The position numbers were made by a program, and so were the translations under genes. DNA of 64,000 nucleotides. Source: Epiperipatus broadwayi. Taxonomy: Eukaryota; Onychophora; Udeonychophora; Euonychophora; Peripatidae. Location of the stretch: NCBI GenBank assembly GCA_028023455.1, contig JAQFVV010012402.1, forward strand, positions 11,142,292 to 11,206,291, read 5' to 3'. Below the pieces are notes generated by a model that worked only from the letters and a program-made list of their open reading frames with translations, ran no database searches and had not been told where the DNA came from. The stretch's first letter is position 1. The number at the start of each line of letters is the position of its first letter. This document shows, in pieces, positions 23,830 to 35,403 of this stretch.

Positions 23830-26687
23830 AAAGATCTGTACACAAGCAAGACAAAAAGTATATTATAAATTTATTTCATTGTCATTCTTACTACATTTAT
23901 TGATTCAATACATGTTTTATATATTGCCTCATGCATCATAAATATATTTTTTAAACTCATATGTATATATTGAGACATTTAAGTTTCATTTTATAGTGAG
24001 TGGTAGTCACACATGCACGTATATATTTATGAGTTAAAACTATCAGTAAAGTATTGTTTAATTTTTAATAATTCCTATAATTTTAAATTTTAATAAAATA
24101 GAAAATTAAACTGTTTAATCTATAATTTTAGAAATTCAAAAAAAAATTAATTTGATTTCTCTTCTGTCAATAAATTATAATTTGAGTTTTTTCTTTTATA
24201 AGGGTTTACTTATATTATCACCTATATTTTCAACAATTATTGATCCAATTTAGGATTGCCTTTTCAAGTTTAATTTAGTTTGTCCTACCTCTAGTCTTTT
24301 TTTCCACAGCCTCCATCCATTTAAAATGTGATCTCATCTTAGGTGTTTTACCATTTCTTGAGGTTTTAAGATTTAAAATGTCCATTTATTATCATTTATC
24401 ATCTCATCTAGCAATAAATATATCCAGTCCAGATCCATATTTATATAGTGTGTAAAGAGATTAAATTGTTTTCAGTAAGCAGAAGTAAATCCATATTAGA
24501 GTGAAAAAACTATAAAAGTTATTCTTAAAATGATTTTTATAAAACCAAAAAATGATATACCGATTCAAATTTATATTATTTGTGATGAATAGTTTTTAGA
24601 CAATTATAGAAGAAAATAAAAATACAAAAGTTAAAAAGTTATAGTATAAGATAGAAGAACAGAGGCAGTTACAGAATAATAAATCATAAAAACTAGTCAG
24701 TTGGTTACAGATATTGCAGGATGATTGAATAAAAAATAAAACACTTGTTAATCAATTGTCTTCCTATCTACAAAATTCTCAGCAGTTTTGGAAATTATTA
24801 TATGCAATTAATTCATAGATGTAACAAATTGTCTTCAGAACTGAAACCAAGCAATAAATTTATGAAAATCTACCAAGCTACAAATGAAATTTATAACAGA
24901 GACTTCAATCTTATATTTAAAATTGTCTTGGAAATCATTTAATATTTTTGCTGGTAAATTGATAAACCAAAAATGATATTATTAGAAACTTGTACCTCAG
25001 CAAGATTGTCAAAAGAATGAGCATTAATTAAAATCTTGTAAGTATCATATTTTAATAATGTATTATTTATTATATTTTAATGAGATGTGCTCTATTTAAA
25101 GCTGCACAAATATTCACTTTTAATTTTTAAAATATTACTCTATTTCTATTAGATCATTTATTATTCTATGATGATGATTGATCGCATATATTGAATTAAA
25201 GTATTGCTTAATAGTCAATTTTATATTGAAAAGTAATTGCAATTCCTATAGTTTAAATTAAATAACAATTACAAAGATAGGGAAACATTAAAAAAATATT
25301 CTAAAGAATTAAAGTTATTATTTTTTAATATCTTATATTTATTATGTGAATAGTAAACTTAATTTTTTTTGATACATGTTTTTAAGTTATCCATCACTAT
25401 AATTGAAGTTTTATGCAACCATCCCGAGTTTTGACTAGAAGTAAATAAATGGGCTTAAGTGAAAAGATGGTTCCCCTAAAATAAATGTATTTTTGCTGAA
25501 TAACCTTGTTATTAATATAGATAAATATACAAGATAATGTATTCTGTAATATTCTGTAATATATTTCAGCACAATTTGATGCATAAATTAGCCAATATCA
25601 TACTCAATTCAAACATAACAGGTATATAAATAATATATATTACATTACAATATATAAAGGAGTATTGTAGTATAAGAAAAGAAAAGAAATAATTTGCAAT
25701 GGAATATGAACTCATAAACTTAGAAATATTTTTTCTTCTCATTGCATTAATTCACTAATAAAGAATTAAGACAAGAACTAAATATGAATTATAAAAATAT
25801 AGATCTCTCCATATACAATAGATCCTTAAAAAATTATTAATATACCACAATCCTATCTCAACATATTTATATGATACATACATTCAAAGATGCTTACATG
25901 TGAATGTAAACCAGCAATAGAGAGAAACCTATGGTTTTAAATAGAAAATTAGCAGCAATTAATTTTTGTAAATGTTTTGCTGTTTTTCTTATGTTTTATT
26001 TATTTATTTTTTCTTCTGTAAAATTTTTGAATAAGTTTCCACTTAAAACTGTCTGACTTCCTTCTTACCATGTCGTTTTTTTTATTTATAATCCTGTTAA
26101 AAGCTATATAAATGCAATCCAAATGATTCTGTCTAATCTCACAACCCATGTGTATATATATTTAAAAAAGTTATCTGGTTAAAAAAACACTATTATTCTA
26201 AAATTCATCAGACATTTGCTCAAATTTCAATAGAATTTGCCTTGACATTTAGCCCTAATCTGATACATATTTTTCTATAATTTGAATGGGGGAGAAAATG
26301 AAGGAAAGCTCCATTAGAAATTTATATCTATAAATTTAATTTTATACTCCTCTAAAATTCATTAAATATTGTTTTAATTCTATTTTCAAATTAAGTTTTT
26401 CAAAATTCCTGTTTATTTTTATATTTTGACATCTACACCCTATGATTTAATAATTATTAATTGTCTCACATGTGCAGTGATTATAATATTTAATTACAGT
26501 TAAAGAATTCAACAAGTTTTGCTTTACCTTCTGCTTAATATTTAGAAAATAGATATTCTATATTATAGAATTTTTTTTGTAAATTATTATATCATTTATG
26601 TTTATCTCCACATATTCTTATGAATTATTAATTTTGCCTCAATTTGTTTTTTCTATAATTTGGAAAATTATTTATAAAGGAACTTTC
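23830..26687. other. AT-rich intergenic sequence
   Basis: No recognised gene or mobile-element domain. Near 24,230-24,450 the minus strand has faint RTE-like wording, for example a segment complementary to CTAGTCTTTTTTTCCACAGCC followed by CATCTTAGGTGTTT. It is too decayed to call with confidence. TA runs lie near 25,620-25,660. Confidence 0.4.
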
Positions 26688-27636
26688 TAATTATATAGAT
26701 AAACAGAGCAAAACTCTCCATACAGTATTGCCACCTGTGCTAAACAGAGTAATCAATGGATGCCAGAAGGCTTGTGCATAAAATCCCCATCTAATGCCTA
26801 CTCATCCAATATCCCCAGACTAGTTTCTGGCTTGTGGCCTTCATCAGTGAGGAGCTTTGGATCTGAGAGCACTGCATCTAGATCTTAGGATCTAATGCAA
26901 CCCTCTAGCAACCACCTTTTATCTCTACTTAACTACAAAACTATGAGAATGAAATTTGAAAACACAAAAAATATTTTCAATCTAAGCTCAATAGCTTATA
27001 TAGTCATATGGGTCTGAACTCAGTTCAGCACCCATACATTTTGGTGTCTTTGGCTTTTTTACAACCATAGCCACCACTATCCTATTAGGCAGGATTGGTG
27101 TTAAACCATTAAGCATCACATGATCACAGTGCTAGTATAGAAAATGTGATCATGTGATGCTTAATGGTTTAACACCAATCTGCCTAATAGGATAGTGGTG
27201 GCTATGGTTGTAAAAGATCCAAAGACCCAAAATGTATGGGTTCTGAACTGAGTTCAGACTCATATGACTATATAAGCTATTGAGCTTAGATTGAAAATAT
27301 TTTTTGTGTTTTCAATTTCATTCTCATAGTTTTGTAGTTAAGTAGAGATAAAAGGTGGTTGCTAGAGGGTTGCATTAGATCCTAAGATCTAGATACAGTG
27401 CTCTCAGATCCAAAGCTCCTCACTGACGAAGGCCACAACCCAGAAACTAGTCTGGGGATATTGGATGAGTAGGCATTAGATAGGGATTTTATGCACAAGC
27501 CTTCTGGCATCCATTGATTACTTTGTTTAGCACATGTGGCAATACTGTATGGAGAGTTTTGCTCTGTTTATCAACAATTAATGTGCTAGTATAGGAAATT
27601 TGATCATGTGATGCTTAATGGTTTAATTATATAGAT
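26688..27636. mobile_element. Large palindromic insertion, family A, 13-bp TSD
   Basis: TAATTATATAGAT is exact at 26,688-26,700 and 27,624-27,636. The insert starts AAACAGAGCAAAACTCTCC. Arms 26,701-27,126 and 27,147-27,571 are near-perfect inverted copies around a ~20-bp loop. After the right arm a 52-bp tail repeats the loop and the start of the right arm in direct orientation (GTGCTAGTATAG, then TGATCATGTGATGCTTAATG and GTTT). Reading minus in the left arm, CTGATGAAGGCCACAAGCC is followed by AGAAACTAGTC at about 26,828-26,857. In this order CTGATGA and GAAAC flank a GGC/GCC mini-stem, as in a hammerhead ribozyme core. The right arm has CTGACGA. No protein is encoded. Confidence 0.85.
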
Positions 27637-27696
27637 GTACATTTAAGGCCTGTGTCTACTGTAAATTATAAAATTCATTATATTTGTTTTAAACAG

Positions 27697-28193
27697 AGGC
27701 AAAAACTCCATACAACAATGCCACCTAGTGCAATCTAAAGTAATCAATAGATGCAATAACATTTTAGCATAAAATCTTTATGTAGTGACTGTTCATTTAA
27801 TATCTCTAGACTAGTTTCTAGTTTGTGTCTTTCATCAGTGAGAAGATTTAGATCTGAGAGCACTGTATCTCTATTTTAGGATCTAATGCAACTATTTAGC
27901 AACCATCTTTTACCTATTTAGTTGACCAAAAATATGAGACCAAAATGAAAACATTAATATTTACAATCCAAGCTCATTCACTTATTTAGTCATATAGATC
28001 TGAACCCAGTTCAATATTTATATATTTTAGTATCTCTGATTCTTTAATCCCATTTGTCAGGATTGGTATTAAATCACTAAACATCACATGATATCCAGTT
28101 TCTATGCTTACATGATGTTTTAAAACAGAGGCTTATGTTTTAACAGTTTGTGTAAGCATAGGAAATAGTGATCATGTGATGTTTAGTGGTTTA
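27697..28193. mobile_element. Diverged, mostly single-arm copy of family A
   Basis: It begins AAACAGAGGCAAAAACTCC and ends GTGATCATGTGATGTTTAGTG+GTTT, matching both termini of the 26.7-kb element. It contains one long arm (to about 28,095), then only a short 3' hairpin (TTTCTATGCTTACAT / GTAAGCATAGGAAA). The hammerhead-like core is present on the minus strand near 27,830 as CTGATGAAAGACACAAACTA + GAAAC. Flanks ATATTTGTTTTAA and ATATGTTTGCTTTAT may be a decayed duplication. It is more diverged than the neighbour and hence older. Confidence 0.7.
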
Positions 28194-28334
28194 ATATGTT
28201 TGCTTTATTCTATGCAACATATTTAATAATTATTTTCAGAAAATGTTACAAGCTATCTATGCTTATTTTGAATTTTTATCATTGACTTATTATTAAATAA
28301 TAATAATAAAAATAAAAAATAAATATAAAATAAA

Positions 28335-28437
<103 letters not shown>

Positions 28438-28439
28438 TC

Positions 28440-31400
28440 CTATTTATAGACTATAACTAGAATATAGTAATAAATTTAAAGAAATGGATATTTTCAATTT
28501 AAATCAAAAACAATTTAAAAATAAACATAGACATATTATTCCAGAAACACCTACAGATTACCATATATTATCCATTAACAATGGGTAGAATCTTTGTAGT
28601 GTAACATGCACATATGAAAGATGATTCATTGAAATTTTCTTTTTTAAACTATAAGTATGACATCAACAGAAATCCCAGCATTTGTTGCTGCTTAATTACA
28701 TCTTCAAAATAATGTATTACAATTTGAAATTGGATAAAATTTGAATTTTTTATTAATATTTTTATTAATAGGTGCATTTAATTTTTTTATTTTCTGGCCA
28801 TTTTACTAGTTTACATGAGAACAAAAAAGGCAGAAAATCTTTATCAGCCTTATAAGCTAATAAAATGGATTAAAAATAAGCTGATGATTTGCATGTCAAG
28901 ACCTTCAACATAATATAAACGTAATTGTGAAATATTGGTCATAAGTATTAATTTTAATTACTTGAATAATATTTTTAAAAAATTATTATCATTTAATAAA
29001 TGGCATTAATTTTTAAATTGTTTGTATTGGTGTAACTGTATGCTATATAAATTATATAATATTAAATCATTTACACTCTTTATTATACGATATATAAATT
29101 TGTATTCAAATATAACAATAGTGGTTTATGTACAATGTAATTTTGTGACTCTGATCCAAGTTTCAGGCAATCTTATTTTATAGATATAATGATTTTCAAA
29201 AGGTTTAATAAGTTATTAGTATGTTTATATTTGTATTAGTGGGTTTGTGTTTGCTCTTGCATTGTGTTTGTATAACAAACAATGATTGACATATATAGAG
29301 TAGTGTAATGTAAATTTTAAAAACTGATAATCAAATGTACAAAAAGATTGCAGATTGTAATTGATAAAGCAATCACAAAATTTATTGGGCATAGTACTAT
29401 GTGAAAAATAAACACTTAAAACCAATAAAGAGAGATTTCAAATAGTGTGTGTGTATAGTGGTAGCCACAATGGTTATGCATATATCACATAAAATTGTAT
29501 GTAGACAAAAAATCAAATTCTGATTATTTTTTATGCCTTGATACTCATGCTGTGGAGTCAGTAGTTTTGCTACTTCTTACATCACATATAGTTCACTAGA
29601 GGGAGCCAAGGACTCCAGTTTACTCTGTTTTAGGCTCCCCATTTTAATTTCTTTTTTCTTAGTTTGGTGAATTAATTTTCTCTAAAACTATTCCTATTTA
29701 AAAGAGGAGTTTCTAGACTCATTTTTTACATATACAAGTTATGTCAACACATTATAACAAGTAAGAATAATTTTAACCTTTTTAAAAATGCTGTGAAAAT
29801 TATATGGCCACCATTGAAATTTCAGAAAATTTCTATAAAGATTTTTCCTCTTAATGAAAATTCTTCATTTCATTCAGCTTTGCTGAGTAGATGAGAGAGT
29901 GCAGTTGTCAGGAAGGGACCCCAGAGCCTAAATCCTAGTTCTATTGAGTATGGAGCTGGGATGAGGGTGCTGTGGAGATCTTTCCATTCATAAGAAAGAA
30001 AAAATAATGTTATTTTTAGCGGTGTTTTGGCATTATTCTTACAAATAATTTTATTCATGTATTATTGCAAAGTAAGCTGCAGTCTGGTCTGATGGTTTTA
30101 ATTACAAGTGATTTGTCTTAATTATTTCTATTAATTAGTTCTATTATTTCCAATGTAGATATTAATAAAATTGGTCCTTTGCTGTTCATATGAGTTTTGC
30201 GGAGGGTTAGAATGGTTTTCAGCAGAGACAATTTAAAGCTCAGTATTTTTTTCTTGTTCTCCAGAGTTCTTCCAAAGTATACTGGATTGCATTCCTCTGG
30301 GGATATTCAAAACCATTTTGGAGAACTGAACAGTAGATTGACTTAGCATGTATATTATATTGTATCAAGTGTTTTCCTATTCCTTTCGAAAATCATAGCA
30401 TTCAACTATAGGAATGCAAATTCCAAAAATGATAAGATTTCATTTATATTGACTATTGGGGAAATGATCTAATATCAGTTATCAACAGATAATGGTAAAT
30501 CATTTTTGTTGAAATAAACATAATTCAGGATTTGTTTCTCTTTTCTACTTGCCTGAATGGAATATTCCTCCTTGTTTAGCATCATAAAGTGCATATTCTT
30601 CATCCATTTTTCAAATTGGCAATCTATTTGATCAACTATTAGAATTAAAATCTTTTATAAATACAGAAATTCATAATTGCTAAATTGTATTTTATTGTTC
30701 TCATAATTATTGTTTTTATAATGGAAATTACTACAAAGTTGTTTTTTTAAAGTAGTTATCTATATTAGATGATATATAAATAAACATATTCTGTAAGGTT
30801 TTAAGATACAGAATTTAATATCCTTGTTAAGCATCTCAGTAATCTGACTCAATTATTTATTAATATATTTTATAAAATTAGTTGTATAAAAGCTAATTAT
30901 AAGCTAGTAATGGCAAGTTATTTAATAATATATTAATTAAAGTGAAAGGCAGAAACCTCTAACATGCACTTTTAGAATGCTTATATGACAGCCAATCAGA
31001 TGTAATGAAGACTGTGTATGAAACTCTCAAACTGCAACATAAGACAGAGATATTACAAGAAAAAGATGGTGCCACCTTTCTCTTTACTTAAATTTATATA
31101 TAAATAAGCCAGTCTAAAGTATTTTGACTTGAGAATGTGAAGCTTTAAACATATTCACATTTAACTCACTGCTTATAATTTATAAACTGTCAATTTACTA
31201 CAAAGTAATAATATATTGTATGTTTTTATTATACTTTTGATATCAAAGTTAAGATTAGTTCTAAAAAAAATTATTATTGTTTAAAATATGCAATATTTTT
31301 GTTTGACTTATTGTGGCAACTTAATTAATAAATTTTAATGCAAACCATAAGAATAATTCAAAATTCAAACAAAATGAAATGAAAATTTATATGTGTGAGC

Positions 31401-31634
31401 AGGTATTTAAAATTATAGCACTCTTTTGCATATAAAGATTGAAATTATCTTATTACTACTACCATAAAATATGATACTGATGGATAGAATGCATATGTCC
31501 TGTGATGGGGAAAAACACTTATAGTTATTTCATAATTAATTATCTGTTAAGAATGTTATTCTAATAATATTGAGATTAATGCAATATAATTCATTATTTT
31601 AAATAAATAAATATTGTATTGTGATGATATCTAC
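28440..31634. other. AT-rich intergenic sequence
   Basis: No gene recognised. Slightly richer patches occur at 29,560-29,640 and 29,880-29,985, where the composition is more balanced, but no frame or RNA fold I can defend is present there. Confidence 0.45.
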
Positions 31635-32334
31635 AATAAATAAGACATACGGGTTCAAACTCAGACTTTCACATGACCCACCACTCTCAGTGCCATCTCA
31701 TATTGCTGACCCAACTGATCACACACATGTTGAAAAGATAAATAATCACCAATATACGTATTTCATGCTAAGCCAGCAATCGTCAGTTGGTCTAGATTAC
31801 TATCCTCACACACACACACATATATATATAATCAGTACTGAGCTTTATATTAAGATAGCCAATCTTTATACTTTAATGGACAGGCTTCAAAATATTCCAA
31901 CTCACAACTTTTTAGCCTTCCATTTCATTGAAAATCTGATGACAACCTTGGAACTAACAAGGGCTTTGAACGTTCCATCATCAGATTTTCAATGAAATGG
32001 AAGGCTAAAAAGTTGTGAGTTGGAATATTTTGAAGCCTGTCCATTAAAGTATAAAGATTGGCTATCTTAATATAAAGCTGAGTATTGATTATATATATAT
32101 GTGTGTGTGTGTGTGTGAGGATAGTAATCTAGACCAACTGATGATTGCTGGTTTAGCATGAAATACATATATTGGTGATTATTTATCTTTTCAACATGTG
32201 TGTGATCAGGTGGGTCAGAAATATGAGATAGCACTGAGAATGGTGGGTCATGTGAAAGTCTGAGTTTGAACCCCACATATATTACATATATAAATACAGG
32301 TTTAAGCCTGTACAATGTATTAATAAATAAGACA
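31635..32334. mobile_element. Palindromic insertion, family B, 13-bp TSD
   Basis: AATAAATAAGACA is exact at 31,635-31,647 and 32,322-32,334. Arms of ~300 bp meet near 31,955, in the stretch around CTGATGACAACC...GTTCCATCATCAG. Each arm has GGGTTCAAACTCAGACTTTC at its outer end, then CACACACATGTTGAAAAG, ATCACCAATATA, CAGCAATCGTCAGTTGGTC and a (CA)n(TA)n microsatellite. Read outward, the right arm gives TAGCACTGAGAATGGTGGG then GAGTTTGAACCCC, which resemble Pol III boxes A and B. A ~50-bp tail (ACATATATAAATACAGG...) follows only the right arm and resembles the tail at 6.42 kb. Frames 31,621-31,995 and 32,067-32,315 are mirror images of one non-gene. Confidence 0.85.
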
Positions 32335-32533
32335 ATGAATGATTTTTTTAAAATAAATTATATGAAGAAGAGTAGTTGTGAATTAAGCATAGCAAACATA
32401 GATTACTAGCTTAAATAAATTATTTCATTGTATGGTTTAGTTGAATATAAGAATCTCTCACTACTACATTTTAAATTTCTAATCTATATAGATTCTTTAG
32501 ATGTCTTTACAGCTGAAAAGAAACATTCTATTT

Positions 32534-32941
32534 AAACCCATAGAAGTAAAATCACCATATAATACTCAATTGTCCAAACATTTTACTACTTTTATAATGC
32601 TTTATTTTCCACTCTTTTTTTATAATTTACAGTTTTGATTGCCCCAGCAATCTTCTGCAGAACATTATATCTCCTAATCTCAACTGTTATGCGATTAGGA
32701 GATATAATGTTCTGAAGAAGATTGGGGTAATCAAAACTTTAAACTATATAAAAAAAAAAAAGGGTGAAAAATAAAGCATTGTAAAAGTAGTAAAGTGTTT
32801 GGACAATTGAGTATTATATCGTGTACATTTGGCAATGCAATAGGGAAGAGTAATTATTATACTTCTTGAAGAAGTAAAATCATTGACGTCTGTTTTATCT
32901 GGAAATAAATATTTTATGCAAACCCATAGAAATAAAATGAC
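32534..32941. mobile_element. Palindromic insertion, family C, 22-bp imperfect TSD
   Basis: AAACCCATAGAAGTAAAATC+AC at 32,534-32,555 matches AAACCCATAGAAATAAAATG+AC at 32,920-32,941 with two mismatches. Between them, arms 32,558-32,680 and 32,693-32,821 are inverted copies around the loop CAACTGTTATGC. The outer end reads ATATAATACTCAATTGTCC and the inner end CAGAACATTATATCTCCTAA. A ~98-bp unpaired tail (GTGTACATTTGGCAATGC...) follows the right arm only. No coding capacity. The layout matches families A and B but the sequence does not. Confidence 0.7.
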
Positions 32942-33649
32942 TGACATCTGTTAACAAATGTTCATGATGAAGAAAAAACCAAAATGCCCATTTTTTCATT
33001 ACAGAAGTTAAATTTATGATTATGAAAATATCAAATAGTGAATTGAAAAGAATTTAAACATTATACCAATCTTAAGGGAGGAGTGGTTGTTCCTGGATAA
33101 TTCCGCTTCTTCATTTCGCCTGCGTACATAGTTAATATTATGTATGATTAGTATACATCATCTCTCCATTAAGTTGTCTCTCACACACTAATGTTCTACA
33201 AATAGAAGTAAATATTTATTCCATACTAATTAATCATTAACACTTATTAAGTTAATTAGTTAGGAATAAAAATAAAATTTACTTGGAAAAAAAAGGGAAG
33301 TTCCTCACAATAAACTAATATTGAAAGAATGATTAAATTGTAGATATGTAAAATAAAAATAATAATTTTAAATTATTTGGCAGTAGTAAAAGATTAAATC
33401 AGTATTTATTATTTAAAGAAAGAATAGGAAGGAAATGAGAAAAGGAAGTAAACAATTAATTGTCAGTAGTACATTGTTTATTATATGTTGCTTTTCATCA
33501 AAACTGCTCTCATCTTTATGACGTAAAGATAAACACTTTATTACATATGCAAAATAATTACATATGAAAGCAAATGGAAAAATAACATTTTTAGATTATT
33601 ATTATTAAAGATATTTGTTTAATTAATATCATTGTCTTGTTTAGTTTCT
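32942..33649. other. No recognised feature
   Basis: AT-rich sequence without a supported gene or repeat. The minus-strand frame at 32,744-32,947 belongs to the palindrome arm and tail. Confidence 0.45.
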
Positions 33650-34085
33650 TTTACTAACAATTGATTTACAAAAGTTTTTGCCTTCTTCTGGTCTAGGAAA
33701 GAGATTTTGTATAATATCTAGATCAATTAACATTAAAGTGAGTAAATTATAAAGATGTTTATTTGTATAATATTCACCCAAAATAATGAAATATGAGATA
33801 TTGTAGTCAAGCATTAGTCCTATAATCTAAAACAATGTTCTATCTGATTGTATTTAACTCTAAAAATTGTATGTTGTGCAGGAGCTCATTTTCCTTTCTG
33901 ATGATTCAAGTTAGAACAGTTGCAGATGGTAATTTAATATGAATTATACTAATAGTTTTTTCATTAGCACATAAAAAAGTACCATCCACATATATGAAAT
34001 ATAAGATTGTATTTTTCAGACAATCATATTTTGGAAGAATTAAATTCTCAAATGTGGCCAAGTACAGACTACAGGCACTCCACTG
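33650..34085 (-). pseudogene. Probable Penelope-like RT fragment
   Basis: Minus-strand reading from about 34,069: LATFENLILPKYDCLKNT then ILYFIYVDGTFLCANEK at the position of the RYVDD box, with the second Asp replaced by Gly. After a stop comes RKENELLHNIQFLELNTIR, which fits the block following the catalytic box in Penelope-like RTs. Stops and the D-to-G change make it non-functional. No GIY-YIG part is found nearby. It differs from the 11.5-kb copy, so at least two Penelope-like lineages are present. An ordinary LINE RT is the alternative. Confidence 0.5.
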
Positions 34086-34317
34086 AATGGGAGCATTATT
34101 AACTTTAGGCTACCTACCCAGGTTATTAATTTTAAGCTTATATTTAACCTATTCATTCAGTATACTGAATGTAAATAGGTTAATTACATATTGTCTTGGA
34201 AATAGGTTACATCATAGTTTAGGTATAGTCCATCCCTGTCCTATTAATATAAATAGATACATAATGGCCCAATAATATGAGGAATTAAATTGATGTAATG
34301 TTTATATGAATATGACT

Positions 34318-34640
34318 ACAATATCAAATCCATTAAGGGTATTGAGCATTCCATCACTGACTTTTCAATAAAATGGATGATTGATTTGTTAGAAGGGTAA
34401 AAAGATTGAAGTGCACTAAAGTTTAAGGAATTGCTACCTTAATATAAAAGCTGAACACTGATTGTATATATGTGTAGGAAACTATGATCTATCCTAAGTG
34501 ATGAGTGCTGGCTCTGCATAAAATATGAGTATTGGGTCATTTTTTTACATGTGCATGGTTATGTGAATCAGTTGTTTGAAATAAAGTGGAGAATAAATAT
34601 AGACTGAAAATCCTAAGTTCAAATCCTTCTATTAAGATTG
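34318..34640 (+). mobile_element. Half copy (one arm) of palindromic family B
   Basis: It runs from GTATTGAGCATTCCATCACTGACTTTTCAATAAAATGG, written here as an imperfect match to the centre of the 31.6-kb palindrome. It then passes AAGCTGAACACTGATTGTATATATGTG and ends CTAAGTTCAAATCC. Only the centre-to-right half is present, and it is well diverged. The missing left arm is the pattern expected from 5' truncation if the plus strand is sense. Confidence 0.65.
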
Positions 34641-34908
34641 TATATTTATTAATTTTAATTAAAAAATTACTTATTTTAAAGCTTTATTTTTAATACTTAA
34701 TTAAATGTATAAGTAGCATATTCATATTTATAATGGAAAAGACTCATTAAAGTTTATTATGTACTTTTAAATATTAAGATGCTATTATAGTTGTGTTAAG
34801 AGATGTAATCACTTAATAAAACTTCCTTATTATCTTTATCTAGGTTTGGGTAGGGTAGAAAATTTGTTATATTATTATCATAGTGGTGCCAAATATTGGC
34901 AACTACTA

Positions 34909-35403
34909 TTAAGATACTAGAATAAATTGCAATATAAGCAATTTTTGTAAAAAAATTAATGTTGGATCAGGTATAACAGACTTGAAGATTAAGAAGCATC
35001 TGACAAACCATAGACAGAAAGTGATGAAAGTTGCACTTCTTATAATTGCAAAATCCCCATAAGCAAAACCTTTTATGAGTGTGTTGATAATTGGATGTTT
35101 TGGTGTATAAATTTTATTAATCAATATTCTACAGCCCTGAAGAGAGGAACAATCATTGAAAATGTGAAATATGGTATCATCCTCCCTATGGCAGAGTGAG
35201 CAAACAGGGTCCAAAGATGAAAAACCTCTATACATCACAAGAAAGTGGCTTGTTGGAAGGGCATTGAGATTTAGCTTTAGAAGAAAGTCCAAATATTTTG
35301 GCTCTAGATTACATCTTTTATATTTCTTTATAATGGCAAAGTTTGTACAGGTGAGAATGCTATGATCTGGGATAATTGTTGAAAAAAAAAAGAAGATAGG
35401 CAT
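34909..35403 (-). CDS. LINE ORF2 C-terminus, zf-RVT zinc ribbon
   Basis: The frame reads KYKRCNLEPKYLDFLLKLNL then LDPVCSLCHREDDTIFHIFNDC, a CxxC-x8-H-x4-C zinc-binding module found at the end of ORF2 in many APE-type LINEs. There it is thought to help nucleic-acid binding during target-primed reverse transcription. It ends ILQFILVS-stop. It overlaps the RT frame by 44 bp in another phase; the shift sits in an A10 run, so the two were one polypeptide. Homologous modules occur at 4.6, 10.4 and 41.8 kb. Confidence 0.8.
   Translation of the reverse strand: MPIFFFFSTIIPDHSILTCTNFAIIKKYKRCNLEPKYLDFLLKLNLNALPTSHFLVMYRGFSSLDPVCSLCHREDDTIFHIFNDCSSLQGCRILINKIYTPKHPIINTLIKGFAYGDFAIIRSATFITFCLWFVRCFLIFKSVIPDPTLIFLQKLLILQFILVS

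Noticed and set aside
26688-27636. Classical DNA foldback transposon or MITE
   Set aside because: 13-bp TSD, a one-sided tail and truncated single-arm copies with their own TSDs fit retroposition better than cut-and-paste transposition.
31621-32315. Two opposite-strand frames of 124 and 82 aa with similar sequence (RLSHDPP...HTHVEKINNHQY)
   Set aside because: They are the two arms of a palindrome read inward. Other family B copies do not keep the frame.
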